A stretch of DNA of 64,000 nt from Phycisphaerales bacterium (lineage in GTDB: Bacteria > Planctomycetota > Phycisphaerae > Phycisphaerales > SM1A02): contig JAQWTL010000036.1 in NCBI GenBank assembly GCA_029242715.1, positions 1-64,000 of the forward strand. The letters run 5' to 3'. The notes below the pieces were generated by a model. That model was not told where the DNA came from and made no database searches. It worked only from the letters and a program-made list of their open reading frames with translations. Position 1 is the stretch's first letter; every line of letters begins with the position of its first letter. Made by a program: the position numbers and the translations under genes. Shown here in pieces: positions 45,890-54,078 of the stretch.

Positions 45890-46930
45890 TCAAAGAAGAA
45901 GCATCGCATCTCCATAACTGTAGAAGCGATAGCCGGAATCGACGGCAAGAGCGTAGGCCTCCTTCATGAGCGGCAGGCCGATCCTGGCGGCGACCAGGGC
46001 CAGCAATGTCGATCTCGGGAGGTGAAAATTGGTCAACAGTACGTCCACATATCTCCACTGCCAGGGTGGAGCGATCATCAGGTTGGTCGAGGCCGACCAG
46101 TCCGAATCAGGCAACTCCGCCGGGAGGGACTCCAGAACCCGTGCCGTGGTTGTTCCGACAGCAACGATTCGACCGGACCGGTCTGGTGACATGAGGGCCT
46201 CCAGCACGGCATGTTCAACACAGCAATCCTCACTGTGCATTGGATGGGTTTCCAGGGTTGGTGCCGTGACTGGCAGAAAAGTCCCCTGGCCGACATGGAG
46301 AACGACCTCAAGGAACTGAAGGCCATGATTCTTCAGAGTCTGTTCAAGCGCTGGCGTGAAATGAAGGCCTGCTGTTGGAGCCGCAACCGATCCTTCTTCC
46401 CTGGCGTAGACCGTCTGATACCAGTCTCGATCGACTTCATCCTCGATCAACATGTCGCCACGTGCACGAAGAATGTAAGGGGGCAAGGGCGTTCGGCCGC
46501 AGGAAGCCAGGATCGATGCCGCCGAGTCCTTTGGTTGCACTTCAACAACCCAATCCTTCTCTTCCTTGCGGATCAACTTCAACTGATGGCCGCCGGGTTC
46601 CAGTTGTATTGTGCTCCCTGGCCGCAAACGACCATTACTGCGAAGCATCACGACCCAGGTGCCCTGCTGGATTTCACGCAGAAAAAGTCCGGAGATACGG
46701 CCACCACTTTCAACACGATGACCTTCCAGCCTGGCAGGAAGAACCCTGGAGCGATTCCGAACCAGCACATCAGATGGCTCAAGAAGATCTGGAAGATCTG
46801 AGATTCGATGGTGCTCGATGTTTCCGGTATCTGATCGGACCACCATCAGCCTCGCTTCATCACGTGGCTCATGAGGCGTGGTCGCTATGAGATCCCCAGG
46901 CAAGTCGTAATCGAGTTCATCGAGGCGCAT
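45890..46930 (-). CDS. queA: S-adenosylmethionine:tRNA ribosyltransferase-isomerase
   Basis: A 346-residue enzyme forming epoxyqueuosine at tRNA wobble position 34. The N-terminus (ELDYDLPGDLIATTPHEPRD), PTAGLHFTPAL (~187), VLHVGQGTFLPV, VGTTTARVLES and TNLMIAPPWQWRYVD-like TNFHLPRSTLL near the C-terminus are family hallmarks. The length is normal. It is on the same strand as murE downstream and may share its transcript. Confidence 0.95.
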   Translation of the reverse strand: MRLDELDYDLPGDLIATTPHEPRDEARLMVVRSDTGNIEHHRISDLPDLLEPSDVLVRNRSRVLPARLEGHRVESGGRISGLFLREIQQGTWVVMLRSNGRLRPGSTIQLEPGGHQLKLIRKEEKDWVVEVQPKDSAASILASCGRTPLPPYILRARGDMLIEDEVDRDWYQTVYAREEGSVAAPTAGLHFTPALEQTLKNHGLQFLEVVLHVGQGTFLPVTAPTLETHPMHSEDCCVEHAVLEALMSPDRSGRIVAVGTTTARVLESLPAELPDSDWSASTNLMIAPPWQWRYVDVLLTNFHLPRSTLLALVAARIGLPLMKEAYALAVDSGYRFYSYGDAMLLL

Positions 46931-47485
46931 GTCTTGAGGCCACCAAGGTGTTGATCCTGATCATCATTCCGCACAGACCGAACTGGCGGCGCAAGCGATC
47001 ATCCACTGGATAGGCTGTCTGGGCAAGCCATCAGCACAGTGGTTATCGGGATCAGCAGCACTCAAGTGATGCCACCGCTGCCAGGAGCAGATCTTGCTTC
47101 TGGTCAGGCATGAATCCCATTAATGCTGCCGCTGCCCAGAGTCTGCTGCCTCTTCCTTCAACAAGGGCCATCGCCGCACCCCAAGGGGCCAACGATGCCA
47201 CGACGGTATGCGTACAGGCATCCGGGAGAGTGGACCAGGTCACATGGAGTCCCAGCCTGTGGGGGCTCCTGAATCGTTATGAATATCTCTTTCTTGGCAT
47301 GTTGCCTGGATGCCAGCAATCAGCAGAAGTGATCCAGGAATGCCGCCAGGATGGATCCGATGATGCCGCCAGCCTTGCCTCCGCGAAACCTCACTGGAAC
47401 GAGAAGACACTCCTCAATCCGCCACCTGCCGCCGCCACCTTCACGACTGCAGAACCTGCCGTTGTCCCCAGCACTTCAGCCGAAG
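46931..47485. other. 555-bp region without a convincing gene
   Basis: Between queA and the metallopeptidase-like gene there are only weak frames. One is a plus-strand frame at 47110-47529 (139 codons, no SD, Ala/Pro-rich). Another is a minus-strand frame at 47052-47243 (63 codons, GTG start). On the minus strand, several short pieces in different frames (for example RFRGGKAGGIIGSILAAF near 47350-47400, followed by a stop) look like coding fragments broken by frameshifts. It may be a decayed gene or simple spacer. I cannot decide. Confidence 0.3.
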
Positions 47486-48070
47486 TCATCCAGCCCTGCG
47501 CCGGCTCGATTGTGGATCTGTTGGCTTGAGCCTCACTCCCTCGGGAAGATATGGAATCAGCGGCTCCGGCACACGCTTCAGGCCACGACGCAGCGCCTTG
47601 GCAAGTGCATAACGCATCGCATCATCTCTTCGCTTGATTACAGCGGGAGTCACGTTGAGATCGCGGGATTCCATGCAGCGAAGGGCCCAGTCCCAGGCCA
47701 TGTATTCCTCCAGACATCTTGGCGAATACTTCTTGAAACCAATGGCGTGGTGGCCAACCTCATGCAGGAAGACGGCACAACTCATGGGGCCTTTGGGATA
47801 CGGGGCCTCGATCATGCGATCAACATGACCTGATGCGTCGCGGAGTTCCCAGGCGCACCCACTGGTCCGGGTTCGCCAACGATGCACGCGGATGCCCCAG
47901 TGCTCCTTCATATCTTCCACAAGCGTGTCGTAGCGAGCCTGCATCCCGGTTGATGGCTTGGAGGATTGCGGCGGCCCAGCCTTGCCTGCAATTCGTCGTC
48001 GAACCAACGGCGGCTTTGCTGGCGGCCGAGGCCCGACAAGTTCCCAGAGGCTGATCATGAATCGTTTCAT
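47486..48070 (-). CDS. Putative zinc metallopeptidase (HEVGHH motif), uncharacterised
   Basis: A 194-residue protein. The segment AVFLHEVGHHAIGF (~99-112) contains HExxH with an additional His, and EEY follows ~10 residues later (CLEEYMAWDWALR), giving a plausible third ligand as in gluzincin-like folds. The N-terminus is basic and proline-rich, and the C-terminus is rich in Arg/Lys. No signal peptide is evident. Its ATG overlaps the fmt stop by 4 bp (ATGA), and fmt follows def by 3 bp, so the order is def-fmt-this gene. The coupling suggests a role near N-terminal processing, but no family name can be given. Confidence 0.65.
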   Translation of the reverse strand: MKRFMISLWELVGPRPPAKPPLVRRRIAGKAGPPQSSKPSTGMQARYDTLVEDMKEHWGIRVHRWRTRTSGCAWELRDASGHVDRMIEAPYPKGPMSCAVFLHEVGHHAIGFKKYSPRCLEEYMAWDWALRCMESRDLNVTPAVIKRRDDAMRYALAKALRRGLKRVPEPLIPYLPEGVRLKPTDPQSSRRRAG

Positions 48071-48987
48071 GTCGAGAAGAACCTCGTGCCAGTGTCAACA
48101 GGATGCCCACGAAGCCAGTCCGTCCAGGACATCGGCCGACCGCCGGCTGGCTGAACTTCCAGTATTTCCACAGTACCACTTCCATCGTCACCACAGGCCA
48201 CGTGTCCTGAATCCAGGAGTGTCCCGGCTGGTGACTGGTGTGGCTCAGGCAGATCGCGAACCCGCCTGAGCCTCAGTGAGGTCTCGCCAACCTTGACATC
48301 ACAACCAGGCCACGGCGTCAGGCCGTGAATATGACCTCGCACAAGAGGAGCCGGAAGTTGAAAGTCAACAGTGGCATCGGCACGGCTGAGCTTTGGAGCC
48401 TGGGTGACCTGATCTGAATCCTGTGTCCTGGGCTCAAGATTGCCGGACTCCATGGCAGCAAGTGTTTCCTGCAAAGCGCCGGGCCCAAGTTCCGAAAGCC
48501 GATCATGGAGTTCGCCAGCTGTTTCCATGGCATCAACAGGCGTCTGGGATGTGGCCAGCACTTCACCGGCATCCATGATGCTGGCAAGGGTGATCACACT
48601 GACGCCTGTCATGCTGTCTCCAGCCATCAGGCATCTTTGTATGGGGGCAGCGCCTCGCCATCTGGGCAATAGTGAGCCATGAAGATTGCAGGCAAAGCGG
48701 CCCTGAAGCAATTGAGGAGGAAGCTTCAGGCCATAGGCAATGACTATCCAGGCATCCACGGGATAACCGCGAATCTCCTGGATGATCGCTTCATCCAGAA
48801 CCTCAGGGCGGAGAAGCGAGAGCCCTTGTTCCATTGCATACGCAGAGATCGGAGTTTCTCGAAGCTGACGCTTGCGGCCAGCAGGCCTGTCTGGCTGGCT
48901 GACTACGAACTTGATTTCATGGGTACCTGCCAGCGATGCAAGAGAAGGCAATCCAAAGGCACCTGAACCAAAGAAACCGATTCGCAC
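48067..48987 (-). CDS. fmt: Methionyl-tRNA formyltransferase
   Basis: A 306-residue enzyme formylating initiator Met-tRNA with 10-formyl-THF. The N-terminus is MRIGFFGSGAFGLPSL. The catalytic core is CNLHGSLLPRWRGAAPIQ (~104-121), where HGS replaces the usual HAS, and the catalytic Asp is in IMDAGEVL (~140). The C-terminal tRNA-binding domain includes HGLTPWPG. It starts 3 bp after the def stop. Confidence 0.94.
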   Translation of the reverse strand: MRIGFFGSGAFGLPSLASLAGTHEIKFVVSQPDRPAGRKRQLRETPISAYAMEQGLSLLRPEVLDEAIIQEIRGYPVDAWIVIAYGLKLPPQLLQGRFACNLHGSLLPRWRGAAPIQRCLMAGDSMTGVSVITLASIMDAGEVLATSQTPVDAMETAGELHDRLSELGPGALQETLAAMESGNLEPRTQDSDQVTQAPKLSRADATVDFQLPAPLVRGHIHGLTPWPGCDVKVGETSLRLRRVRDLPEPHQSPAGTLLDSGHVACGDDGSGTVEILEVQPAGGRPMSWTDWLRGHPVDTGTRFFST

Positions 48988-48990
48988 GAT

Positions 48991-49503
48991 TCAACCTCGT
49001 TTCAGGTCGCGAAGTGCGCGACGATTTCGAAGGCGATCCATCGATGACATTCGATCAATGATGAGGCGTCCGTCGAGATGATCGTGTTCATGCTGCCAGA
49101 CGCGAGCAATATGTTCGTTTGAGACCTCGTCTACAGGCTCACCTCGCTCGTTCAAGCCACGTATGCGAATGCCAAGCGGGCGATTCACATTCACAAGTAT
49201 TCCTGGAAGACTGAGACAGCCTTCTTCATCCGATTCCTTGGAGTCTTCAATGACCTCGAGTTCGGGATTGATCCAGACGGAGTTCTTTGTCTCATCCTCT
49301 GGATCTCGTGTGACGAACATTCGCCAAGAGAGTCCGATCTGCGGCGCGGCAAGCCCGATGCCTGCAGCCTCCTCCATGAGCTGAAACATGCGAACCGCTA
49401 CAGCTCGGACCAGATCATCAACCTCTTCTACAGGCTGGGCTGGCATTCGCAGCGTAGGATGTGGGTGGGTCAGAATGCCCAGGTTCCCTGGATCGATTGT
49501 CAT
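48991..49503 (-). CDS. def: Peptide deformylase
   Basis: A 170-residue metalloenzyme removing the N-formyl group from new proteins. The ATG at 49503 (MTIDPGNLGILTHPHPTLR) fits the family; the longer frame to 49662 overlaps the divergent TPR gene. All three motifs are intact: GIGLAAPQIG (~45-54), EGCLSLP (~91-97) and QHEHDHLDG (~137-145). It forms an operon with fmt and the HEVGHH protein. Confidence 0.95.
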   Translation of the reverse strand: MTIDPGNLGILTHPHPTLRMPAQPVEEVDDLVRAVAVRMFQLMEEAAGIGLAAPQIGLSWRMFVTRDPEDETKNSVWINPELEVIEDSKESDEEGCLSLPGILVNVNRPLGIRIRGLNERGEPVDEVSNEHIARVWQHEHDHLDGRLIIDRMSSMDRLRNRRALRDLKRG

Positions 49504-49645
49504 GAGAGCATGGTACGAAACCCCCATTCCCGGGGCTTGTCCAGCCGGACATTGACCAGCGATGATCATGAGCGTAGGGTGCATTGCCTGCGGGACAACC
49601 CGCCTGGGACCTGACAAGACCTTCCAACGAGGGATCCCGCCGATC

Positions 49646-51124
49646 GTGGCCATATTCCGCAAGAAACAAGATGACGGAGCCGCTCAGGAAGCTGTTGAGC
49701 AGTTCAAGCCGGATCCTGAAAAAGCTCGCAAGTGGTTCGAGCACGCCAAGGCAATGGCCGATTCACACCAGTGGGGATCGGCCCTCGTCTATTACGCACA
49801 TGGCCTGAAACTGGACCCCGAATCTATTTCGGCCCAGGAGCAGATGCTGGATGCCGCACAGCGTTACTACAAGACCGGAGGCAAGAAGCTGCCGTCCAAG
49901 GACATCAAGCAACTTGATGGCCCCGGACCCATGGACAAGCTCGCCGTCGCCCTTGTGACCTGGACCAGCGAACTGGACAAGCCCGCCCTTGCCATCAAGG
50001 CACTTGATGCGGCCGTCAAGGCCGAGCAATTCGGCCTTGGAGGCTATCTCTGTCCCAGAATCCTGGTGATCATGAGACGAGCCCGCAAGGTCAATCGCAA
50101 CCATCTGCTCCAGCTGAAATCACTTGCGGCTGAATGTGATGATTGGGATGTTGCCATTGCGGCAGGCACTGCTGCTCTGGAGATGGATTCCAGTGACTCC
50201 AAACTGGACGATGAGCTCAAGGACCTTGCGGCCCAGAGAGCCATGGCCAAGGGCGGTTACGAGAAAGCTGCCGGCAAGGAAGGCGGCTTTCGTGAATTCA
50301 TCAAGGATGCGGACAAGCAGCAGGAGCTCAGCCAGCAGGATTCACTGGCAGGCGCTGGTGGTTCACGACAATCAGGCCTGGAACGTGCTCGGCATGCATA
50401 CGAGACGAGTCCAGAGGTGCCGGACGTTCTTAACAAGTATGCCCAGTTGCTTCGACGCGAGGGATCGGACTCCGCACTCGAGGAAGCCGAGCGGGTGTAC
50501 CACGCTGGCTACAAGTCAACTGGTGAATACCGCTTTCGGATGAACGCTGGCGATATTGCGATCAACCGACACCGTTCTGCCATTGAGATTCTTCGCCAGG
50601 ATCTTGAAAGTGCCGGCGACCACGAACGGGCGGCGATGCAGGAACGCCTGGACCAGAAAGAAAAGGAATTGCTTGAAATCGAAGCCGGAGAGTATGCGGA
50701 TCGATCAATCAAGTACCCCACGGACCGAGGATTGAAATACCAACTTGGGGATGTTGCCTTTCGCCGAGGTGATCTGGGGACAGCCATGGAGTGTTTCCAG
50801 AAAGCCAAGGACGAGCCGAAGCTTCGGACCATTGCAGGGCATTACCTGGGCCGGTGTTTCGCTCTTGAAGAGTGGCATTCAGAGGCGATTGCCGAGTACC
50901 AGGAAGTCCTCAGCAATATCGATGCGACGGACAAAGAGCGTGAGATGGATATTCGCTATGACCTCATGGTGTCGATGATCTCTTCTGCTCGCAGTGACTC
51001 CAATGGAGAACAGGCCCGAGATGCCCTTGAAATCTGCTCCTGGATCGCCAGGAAGGACATCACCTACAAGGACATCCGGGATCGACGCAAGGAAATCGAC
51101 CAACTCGTACGCGAGCTGGGCTGA
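49646..51124 (+). CDS. Tetratricopeptide-repeat protein
   Basis: A 492-residue helical repeat protein. I prefer the GTG at 49646 (read as MAIFRKKQDDGAA) with GAGGGA ~11 nt upstream. An ATG at 49562 would add 28 residues overlapping the def promoter. TPR-like units are visible at ~25-60 (AKAMADSHQWGSALVYYAHGL, quoted in part: HQWGSALVYYAHGL) and repeatedly between ~240 and 460 (GLERARHAYETSPEVPDVLN, GDLGTAMECFQKAKDEP, EWHSEAIAEYQEVL). There is no signal peptide or membrane helix. It is probably a scaffold; no partner is evident. kdsB follows by 3 bp. Confidence 0.75.
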   Translation: MAIFRKKQDDGAAQEAVEQFKPDPEKARKWFEHAKAMADSHQWGSALVYYAHGLKLDPESISAQEQMLDAAQRYYKTGGKKLPSKDIKQLDGPGPMDKLAVALVTWTSELDKPALAIKALDAAVKAEQFGLGGYLCPRILVIMRRARKVNRNHLLQLKSLAAECDDWDVAIAAGTAALEMDSSDSKLDDELKDLAAQRAMAKGGYEKAAGKEGGFREFIKDADKQQELSQQDSLAGAGGSRQSGLERARHAYETSPEVPDVLNKYAQLLRREGSDSALEEAERVYHAGYKSTGEYRFRMNAGDIAINRHRSAIEILRQDLESAGDHERAAMQERLDQKEKELLEIEAGEYADRSIKYPTDRGLKYQLGDVAFRRGDLGTAMECFQKAKDEPKLRTIAGHYLGRCFALEEWHSEAIAEYQEVLSNIDATDKEREMDIRYDLMVSMISSARSDSNGEQARDALEICSWIARKDITYKDIRDRRKEIDQLVRELG

Positions 51125-51127
51125 ACC

Positions 51128-51877
51128 GTGCCAGGGGTCATCGCCGTCATCCCGGCCAGGCTTGAATCCACGCGTTTTCCTCGCAAGGCTCTGGCAGATG
51201 AAACGGGCCTCCCGCTCATCATTCATGTTGCCAGGAAGGCCGCTGAATCGAAGCGGGTCCAAGGCGTCATCATTGCCAGCGATGCAGATGAAATCCTGAA
51301 CGCAGCCCGCGAGCATGGATTTGATGCCCGTTCTACCCGTGCTGATCACCTCAATGGCACAACTCGAATTGCAGAGGTCGCTCAATCACTCGATTGTGAT
51401 CTGGTTGTCAATGTTCAAGCGGATGAGCCGGAGATCGACCCATCCATCATCGATGCTGCCATCGAAGCCCTCGAGCAGAACCCGGGATGCCAGGTTGGAA
51501 CAATTGCCTCCTGGATGTCTCCTGAGGATGACCCAGAAGACCCAAACCTCGTCAAGGTCGTACTGGACCAATCTGGGGAGGCACTCTACTTTTCCAGGGC
51601 AGCCATCCCCCTCCAGCGCGACAGCGGACAGCCCCTTCCACGGCTGCGGCATGTCGGTCTCTATGTCTACAGGAGAGACTTTCTGCCGATCTACGCCGCC
51701 CTTGAGCCGACTTCAGCCGAGCAAGCCGAGAAACTGGAACAACTGCGAATACTGGAACATGGACACCGAATCGCGGTGGCAATCCGGGAAAGCAACCATC
51801 AGGGGATTGACACTCCAGAGCAATACCAGGCCTTCGTCAATCGCCAGGCAAATCTGGCAGCGGACCTGAGAAATTGA
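51128..51877 (+). CDS. kdsB: 3-deoxy-manno-octulosonate cytidylyltransferase
   Basis: A 249-residue enzyme activating Kdo as CMP-Kdo for lipid A-core synthesis. The start is GTG. IPARLESTRFPRKALAD (~9-25), NVQADEPEIDP (~97-107, with A for the usual G) and VKVVLDQSGEALYFSRAAIP (~140) match the family. It implies an outer membrane with Kdo-containing lipopolysaccharide. It lies between the TPR gene (3 bp) and pyrG (36 bp). Confidence 0.93.
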   Translation: MPGVIAVIPARLESTRFPRKALADETGLPLIIHVARKAAESKRVQGVIIASDADEILNAAREHGFDARSTRADHLNGTTRIAEVAQSLDCDLVVNVQADEPEIDPSIIDAAIEALEQNPGCQVGTIASWMSPEDDPEDPNLVKVVLDQSGEALYFSRAAIPLQRDSGQPLPRLRHVGLYVYRRDFLPIYAALEPTSAEQAEKLEQLRILEHGHRIAVAIRESNHQGIDTPEQYQAFVNRQANLAADLRN

Positions 51878-51913
51878 GTTCGAAGAAATCCGCTCGGCGC
51901 GGTACAATCGGAC

Positions 51914-53797
51914 ATGCCCCACCAGGATCATGATGCCCACGATGGCACCCCCAAGTCCGGTTCTTTTCTGAGCCGATTCGGACAAACCTCAGAGTCCACA
52001 GAGTTCTTTTCCCCCCACCCGGAAGGTTATGTTCCGGGCAGAACTGCGTATGTGGCTGTGCTTGGCACGGTCATGAGCGGTCTGGGAAAAGGCATCTTCT
52101 CCTCTTCACTGGCTAAATTGCTCAAGGACAAGGGCCTTGCTGTTGCGCCAGTGAAACTCGAGGGCTACCTGAACGTCGACAGCGGCACACTCAATCCCTA
52201 CCGCCACGGCGAGGTCTTTGTGCTGGATGATGGCACCGAGTGCGACATGGATCTGGGCACCTACGAACGGATGCTTGATCAGAACCTGTCCGTGCAGAAC
52301 TTCACGACTGCTGGTCAGATCTATACGGAAGTCCTGGAACGCGAACGTCGCGGTGGCTATCTGGGACGTGATGTCCAGATGATCCCGCATGTCACCGGCG
52401 AGGTAAAACGTCGTCTGCGACACCTGGCCATGACAGGCGGACCTGATGGCCGCCCAGCCGACCTGGTATTCGTCGAAGTCGGTGGCACCGTGGGCGACTA
52501 CGAGAATGGCTTCTACATCGAGGCCCTGAGAGAGTTGGCCTTTGAGGAGGGCGAAGGCAATGCCTGCTTTGTCGCCCTGACTTATGTCCTGGACCCGCCC
52601 ACTCTTGGGGAGCAGAAATCGAAGGCTGCCCAACTTGGCATCAAGCGATTGATGGAATCCGGAATCCAGCCGCACATCATTGCCTGTCGAGCCGAAAGAC
52701 CTGTTGAAGAAACCGTGCGTGAAAAAGTCTCGATGTTCTCCAACGTGCCACTTCAACGCGTGATGTCAATGCATGATCGTGAATCGATCTACACGATTCC
52801 AGAAGCCATGCGTGCACAGGGCCTTGATCGCGAGATCTTGACGCTCCTTGACCGCCATGACGGCGTGAACACCGTGCAGGAAGACAAGGCACGGGCCAAA
52901 TGGAAGCAGTTCTCAGATGGCCTGACCGGGAAACGCAAGCACGAGATCAATATTGGCATCCTTGGCAAGTACACCGCCCTTCGAGATGCCTATGCCTCGA
53001 TCGATAAAGCCATTGAACATTCGGCCACACATCTTTCCGCACATGCAAACGTCAAGTGGATTGATACCACTGAGATTGTTGATGCCCAAGCCGAGCTTGG
53101 ACACCATGACCTCCATGCTGTCATTGTCCCGGGAGGCTTTGGTGAGCGAGGCGTGGAAGGCAAGATTGCCGGAGTAAAATGGGTCCGTGAAAACAAGGTT
53201 CCCTTCCTGGGAATCTGCCTTGGTTTTCAAATGGCCGTCATCGAATATGCCAGACACCTGGCCAAACTGGATGATGCCAGTTCCACGGAATTCACCATGG
53301 ACTCCAAGCATGCAGTGATTTCCGAATTGCCTGATCAGAAACTGATTGAGGGCCTGGGCGGAACCATGCGACTTGGAGGCCAGGATGTGGCCGTGGCGAC
53401 AGGCTCCATGGCAAGCTTTCTCTATGAAGGCCAGGCCATGATTCGCGAACGATTCCGGCACCGCTACGAGGTCGATCCCGAGTACATCAAGAAACTCACT
53501 CATGCCGGGCTGATCTTCTCGGGCCGTCACCCCGAGCAACCCATCATGCAGATCCTGGAGCTCCCTCTGGAAGCCCACCCATTTTTCATGGCCGCTCAGT
53601 ACCACCCGGAACTGACCAGCCGACCTCTGGAACCACAGCCCATGTTCATGGGGCTCGTGGCAGCCGCCATCCAGCGAAGCAACCCGTCCCTTTCCAGGGA
53701 AGCTGTTTCAGCACGATGGTTGCCCGTACCACCCTCACCAGGAGCCGCAGTACCCCAATCCCAAGCCAGAAGCTCTGCTGCCAGCCCCTGCCAATGA
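51914..53797 (+). CDS. pyrG: CTP synthase, divergent and extended
   Basis: A 627-residue enzyme (typical length ~540) aminating UTP to CTP. The N-terminal ~43 residues are an extra, probably disordered leader. The synthetase domain has GTVMSGLGKGI (~51-61) and KLEGYLNVDSGTLNPYRHGE, where most homologues have KLDPYINVDPGTMSPxxHGE. GEQKSKAAQ replaces the usual GExKTKPTQ near the UTP site. The class I glutaminase is intact: GICLGFQ (Cys435) and QYHPE (His564, Glu566). The last ~40 residues are Pro/Ser-rich. It is functional by motif content but unusual in its substrate-site wording. Confidence 0.9.
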   Translation: MPHQDHDAHDGTPKSGSFLSRFGQTSESTEFFSPHPEGYVPGRTAYVAVLGTVMSGLGKGIFSSSLAKLLKDKGLAVAPVKLEGYLNVDSGTLNPYRHGEVFVLDDGTECDMDLGTYERMLDQNLSVQNFTTAGQIYTEVLERERRGGYLGRDVQMIPHVTGEVKRRLRHLAMTGGPDGRPADLVFVEVGGTVGDYENGFYIEALRELAFEEGEGNACFVALTYVLDPPTLGEQKSKAAQLGIKRLMESGIQPHIIACRAERPVEETVREKVSMFSNVPLQRVMSMHDRESIYTIPEAMRAQGLDREILTLLDRHDGVNTVQEDKARAKWKQFSDGLTGKRKHEINIGILGKYTALRDAYASIDKAIEHSATHLSAHANVKWIDTTEIVDAQAELGHHDLHAVIVPGGFGERGVEGKIAGVKWVRENKVPFLGICLGFQMAVIEYARHLAKLDDASSTEFTMDSKHAVISELPDQKLIEGLGGTMRLGGQDVAVATGSMASFLYEGQAMIRERFRHRYEVDPEYIKKLTHAGLIFSGRHPEQPIMQILELPLEAHPFFMAAQYHPELTSRPLEPQPMFMGLVAAAIQRSNPSLSREAVSARWLPVPPSPGAAVPQSQARSSAASPCQ

Positions 53798-53840
53798 TGG
53801 AACCCCTACAGGGCTGCTAGAATGCCGGACTATTCCCTCA

Positions 53841-53915
53841 GGCGATGTAGCTCAGCCTGGTTAGAGCGAGGGATTCATAAACCCTAGGTCACAGGTTCAA
53901 ATCCTGTCATCGCCA
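53841..53915 (+). tRNA. tRNA-Met (CAT anticodon)
   Basis: The cloverleaf reads acceptor GGCGATG/CATCGCC, D-arm GCTC/GAGC, anticodon stem AGGGA/ACCCT around loop TTCATAA, variable AGGTC, T-arm ACAGG/CCTGT with TTCAAAT, and discriminator A. CCA is not encoded. The 1-72 pair is G-C, so it is not an initiator. Elongator Met is most likely; tRNA-Ile2 with lysidine at C34 cannot be excluded. The pair next to the loop (31-39) is A-A. Confidence 0.93.
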
Positions 53916-53921
53916 TTGAAG

Positions 53922-53942
53922 AGCCCCCTCGGGGGCTTTTTT
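53922..53942 (+). terminator. Rho-independent terminator after tRNA-Met
   Basis: The 7-bp stem AGCCCCC/GGGGGCT with a 2-nt loop is followed by six T. It starts 6 nt after the tRNA end. Confidence 0.92.
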
Positions 53943-54078
53943 ATTGATGAACTGACAGGAACCATGATTTGCCGCAGATTACTGGTGGAGATGCCGGGTT
54001 TATCTCGGTGATGTTTGTGCATGGAGTGTTCTTTGTTCCCGTGTTGCATGACGCAACCCCTCACAGAAAGGACCTCCG

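Noticed and set aside
47110-47529. 139-codon plus-strand gene
   Set aside because: No SD, low-complexity Ala/Pro composition, overlaps the end of the HEVGHH gene and competes with antisense frames; kept only as an unresolved region.
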